Shown piece by piece: positions 43,704 through 45,865 of a DNA stretch of 45,865 nt. The stretch is from Nodosilinea sp. LEGE 07298 (lineage in GTDB: Bacteria; Cyanobacteriota; Cyanobacteriia; Phormidesmidales; Phormidesmidaceae): contig NZ_JADEXE010000015.1 of assembly GCF_015207265.1 (NCBI RefSeq), positions 1 through 45,865 on the forward strand. Reading direction: 5' to 3'. The notes below the pieces were generated by a model that was not told where the DNA came from, did not search any database, and saw nothing but the letters and a program-made list of their open reading frames with translations. Numbering within the stretch: the stretch's first letter is position 1; every line of letters begins with the position of its first letter. The position numbers and the translations under genes are program-made.

Positions 43704-44789
43704 CGCCAATTCAAATCTGAAGTGCATCGGTGCCTAATTTGTCTGGATAGAATACTTCAAATGGCGTTTTGTAGTCAAGCGATTTTCTCGGCCTTTTGTT
43801 AATCAACGTGACTGCTTTTTCTAATGCCTCTGGCTTCACAATTTTGAAATTTGTTTGTTTTGGGAAAAACTGTCTTAACAATCCATTCGTATGCTCATTG
43901 AGTCCTCACTCCCAGGAGTGATAAGGATTGGCAAAATAACACAATAGTCCTAGCTCTTTGCTCAGCTCTGCGTGTCTGCTAAACTCTTTTCCATTGTCAA
44001 ATGTCATCGTTTTTAGTTGTGTCTCTGGAATCTGAGCGAAAAGTTCAATCGTCACCTTATTAATTTCAAAAGACGTTTTATTCTTACCTAGACCAGCTAC
44101 TAAAAACTTCGATGACTTGTCCACGTGGGTCACAATCACGCCGTGATGATTTCCTCCAATCATCGTGTCACTTTCCCAATGACCTATCTCAGTCTTTGCG
44201 TCAGCTATCGAAGGCCGATGTTCTATCCCTATACGCCCTAGAATCTTCCCTCGCTTTGAGTTACAGCCCCCTCGCCTACGTCGTTTGCCTCGCCCCTGCC
44301 GTAAATACTTCTGGTAGCTCTTCAAGCCTTCATGGTCAGCATAGATCATCTGATAGATGGTTTCATGACTGATCTGTGCTCGTCCTTCTCGCTTCAGTCG
44401 CCCAGCAATTTGCTCAGGACTGTGGTACTGCTTTAAGCGCTGTTTGATTTCGAAAACACAAATCTCCGATACACAACTAAACGCTGTCTTTGATTGCTGT
44501 CGTCGAACCTGCATCTTCTGCTGGGCGCTGTCGGGTAAGTAATACCCTTCTTCGTTTCTGTTACGGGCTAGCTCTCGCGATACTGTGCTCTGATCTCGTC
44601 CGAGTTGCCGGGCAATGGCACGCATGGACAACGCTGTCGTAGTTCTCAATTCGTAAACTTGATTTCGTTCAGAAGCGCTAAGCTGGGTATAGCTCATAGG
44701 GTGTCTTTTTGTTGTGGTAAACATCAGACTATCCTATGAGTCCCTCTGCGGGAAGCTTCTAGGCGTTGCACTTCATTCTAGAATCGGCG
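43704..44789 (-). mobile_element. IS30-family insertion sequence with CAT target duplication
   Basis: The left end, read outward from the other strand, is TGCACTTCAGATTTGAATTGGCG split over 43704-43726; the right end at 44767-44789 has TGCACTTCA and GAATCGGCG in the same places. CAT flanks both sides (43701-43703 and 44790-44792). This 3-bp duplication and the 1086-bp length fit IS30. The element holds one transposase gene, interrupted by a stop codon. Confidence 0.82.
43711..44697 (-). pseudogene. IS30-family transposase with an in-frame stop after the catalytic Glu
   Basis: I take the ATG at 44697 (MSYTQLSASER). The N-terminal HTH, 'LSMRAIARQLGRDQSTVSRE', is followed by the DDE domain, with Asp in 'HWESDTMIGG', Asp in 'TMTFDNGKEFSRH' and Glu in 'YHSWE'. 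A TGA (43906-43908) comes right after that Glu, where the family has Arg in 'WERG'; CGA to TGA is a single transition. The same frame then goes on with 'GLNEHTNGLLRQFFPK' to the normal end at 43711. The product would lack its last 65 residues, so the element is probably inactive. Confidence 0.8.
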
Positions 44790-44792
44790 CAT

Positions 44793-45179
44793 TGCTCTGT
44801 TATGTCGTTCGCGGAGTAACGCCAATGGAGTAACGGAGCGAAGCGTAGTCGAGACATCTCGGTCCGCTGGCGAAGTCTGAGATTCCTCCCGTTGGTCGGA
44901 ATGATATCGTTTACTTACGTTTCTCTACTTACCTTCAACTAAATCGCTCGTGATGCGGTGCTCAAAATGCTAAAGGATTTCGCCAAACTATCGCTTCATT
45001 GTCGCCACAGCCTCAAATAAACCCCAAAAGGTCTCTTTGGCATAAAGCCATAAGGTACAGTGACAAAACTTGAACGAGAGCAGAGAGCTAGAGATGAAGG
45101 GGATTTGACTAACTTAAGGGAGAGGCGGTGAGCTAGAAATTACCACATCCCTGCCCCCTCCCGTCTCCTGAACAAGGCT
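44793..45179. other. Intergenic stretch, no gene seen
   Basis: About 390 bp between the IS30 element and the IS4-like fragment. It contains short imperfect inverted segments (around 44820-44900) of the kind found in cyanobacterial intergenic repeats, but no gene or RNA that I recognise. Confidence 0.45.
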
Positions 45180-45391
45180 ACCCGAATTCTAGCCGCTCTG
45201 CGACCCTACCTGCCCTAGCACGGTGCCGACTGAGATTTCTAATGCTCTTTCTAATGGCATTGTTTCGCATCGAAAAGGTGAACCTAGATAAGCTAGCAAG
45301 TGTTTTTGCCAATCAGACGCAGAGTGCTTCGAGCTACAAACATCTAGCCCACTTCTTTCAAGGCTTTGCGATTCAGGCCTACAACTTTTGT
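45180..45391 (+). pseudogene. IS4-like transposase, N-terminal fragment
   Basis: About 50 recognisable residues remain: 'FLMALFRIEKVNLDKLASVF', then 'SSYKHLAHFFQGFAI'. This is the start of IS4-type transposases that open with 'RxVNLxxLA' and 'SxYRRLQRFF'. No catalytic domain follows; the frame runs into the antisense of the primase gene after about 45391. Both borders are approximate. Confidence 0.5.
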
Positions 45392-45423
45392 CCCTGGACT
45401 GAGCCTCTACCTTTCGACTGCCG

Positions 45424-45865
45424 TTATATCTCAACATCTATAGTCTTCTTAGCCACTGTCCTTGGCCTACTCCCCAAATCTCGCTGCATAGCCGCGATCG
45501 CCTTCTCGGAAAGTGACTGTCCTTTCGCCACTTCCCTCGCTACCTCGGTTATCCGGCTCAAATGTCCTTCTGGTCTCCCCAGCGCAGTTGCCGCCCCATG
45601 CCATCGCCAGAGTTGACCCAACTCCGGGCGGCTCTGCTGCCACCCATTGCCGCCCCCCTCTGGATTGACCAACACCTCATTCCAGTCCTTGCCCTGGTTC
45701 GGCGTCAGCCGCTCAATCCCTGGCACCTGCTGCGCCACCCGCCAGGCCATGGTCTCCCCCGCCACATCGGCATCAAACGCTGCTGCCACCAGCCCTCCAC
45801 TCCGCAGTACCGTCTTTAACGCTTCCGATGGCACCCCTCCAGAGCCATCCGTCGAAAGGTAAATT
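45424..45865 (-). CDS. TOPRIM-domain plasmid primase-like protein, C-terminal part (partial)
   Basis: The frame is open to the end of the window, so the N-terminus lies outside it; an internal GTG at 45834 is not the true start. 'YLSTDGSGGVPSEALKTVL' followed by 'LVAAAFDADVAGETMAWRVA' is the end of a TOPRIM domain with the Asp-x-Asp metal motif, as in plasmid primases with DUF3991/TOPRIM modules. 'PNQGKDWNEVLVNPEG' follows. The last 70 residues are helical and basic. A stub of the N-terminus of a similar protein lies at 22993-23127. Confidence 0.75.
   Translation of the reverse strand, partial: IYLSTDGSGGVPSEALKTVLRSGGLVAAAFDADVAGETMAWRVAQQVPGIERLTPNQGKDWNEVLVNPEGGGNGWQQSRPELGQLWRWHGAATALGRPEGHLSRITEVAREVAKGQSLSEKAIAAMQRDLGSRPRTVAKKTIDVEI

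Noticed and set aside
1-45865. A CRISPR array or tRNA/rRNA gene.
   Set aside because: No regularly spaced repeats of suitable length and no cloverleaf or rRNA segments were noticed. Frequent gcgatcgc is the dispersed HIP1 motif, not an array.

Overview
The DNA looks cyanobacterial. It carries a gene for a photosystem II D1 protein, the HIP1 octamer (gcgatcgc) is frequent on both strands, and the STAND/WD40, CHAT/pentapeptide and pre-peptidase domain proteins are of the kind common in filamentous, Leptolyngbya-like cyanobacteria. An actin-type partition pair, a 1113-residue MobF relaxase and two pieces of a plasmid-type TOPRIM primase suggest a large plasmid, or a plasmid integrated in a chromosome. 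The genus is inferred only loosely.

Layout. (1) 1-1982: a graveyard of mobile elements, with an IS66 transposase C-terminus, a stub of a Cap4-type defence nuclease and a complete IS630 element whose transposase is split at an A8 run. (2) 1987-14425: a regulator-rich block in which small enzyme genes stand next to their own regulators: TetR/COQ4-like, LysR/PRISE-type reductase followed by an aldo-keto reductase and a VOC protein, LuxR/isocyanide-hydratase-like + SnoaL-like + LanC-like, TetR/variant D1, and MarR/membrane protein. (3) 14584-18363: a nucleotidyltransferase gene broken by a nonsense codon and by a 1750-bp insertion sequence, an NTF2-like gene and a MAPEG gene. (4) 18458-22936: a GHKL-ATPase + PD-(D/E)xK protein resembling defence genes, then a TetR/amidase pair. 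(5) 22993-28532: the plasmid backbone, with a primase stub, ParR-like, ParM-like and the MobF relaxase. (6) 29094-43445: a conflict or cell-death-like block, with Trypco1, a PAS/LuxR regulator, a minus-strand array of STAND NTPase-WD40, a small disordered protein, an exported HEAT protein, an exported trypsin-like protease and a membrane CHAT protease, and a divergent subtilase plus beta-trefoil pair. (7) 43679-45865: an IS30 element with a nonsense mutation, a solo IS630-type end, an IS4-like fragment and the C-terminal part of a TOPRIM primase.

The strongest finding is the D1 gene at 11398-12495. Every ligand of the Mn4CaO5 cluster is present, but the loop that lines the QB/herbicide pocket (canonical residues 259-267, including Ser264 and Phe265) is replaced by an unrelated segment that is five residues longer. 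Its promoter has a good -35/-10 pair framed by two near-identical palindromes exactly 50 bp apart, which are probable operators for the divergent TetR at 10262-10966. A D1 changed on the acceptor side, under a ligand-responsive type of repressor, on plasmid-like DNA and among detoxification-type genes (MAPEG, VOC, AKR, amidase, LanC-like), suggests an inducible response to compounds that block the QB site. The arrangement is seen in the sequence; the purpose is inferred.

The second candidate system is the protease/STAND block, in which a sensor-like NTPase with a 14-blade WD40 region, a CHAT caspase-like protease, a trypsin-like protease, a subtilase and a Trypco1 protein lie within 14 kb.
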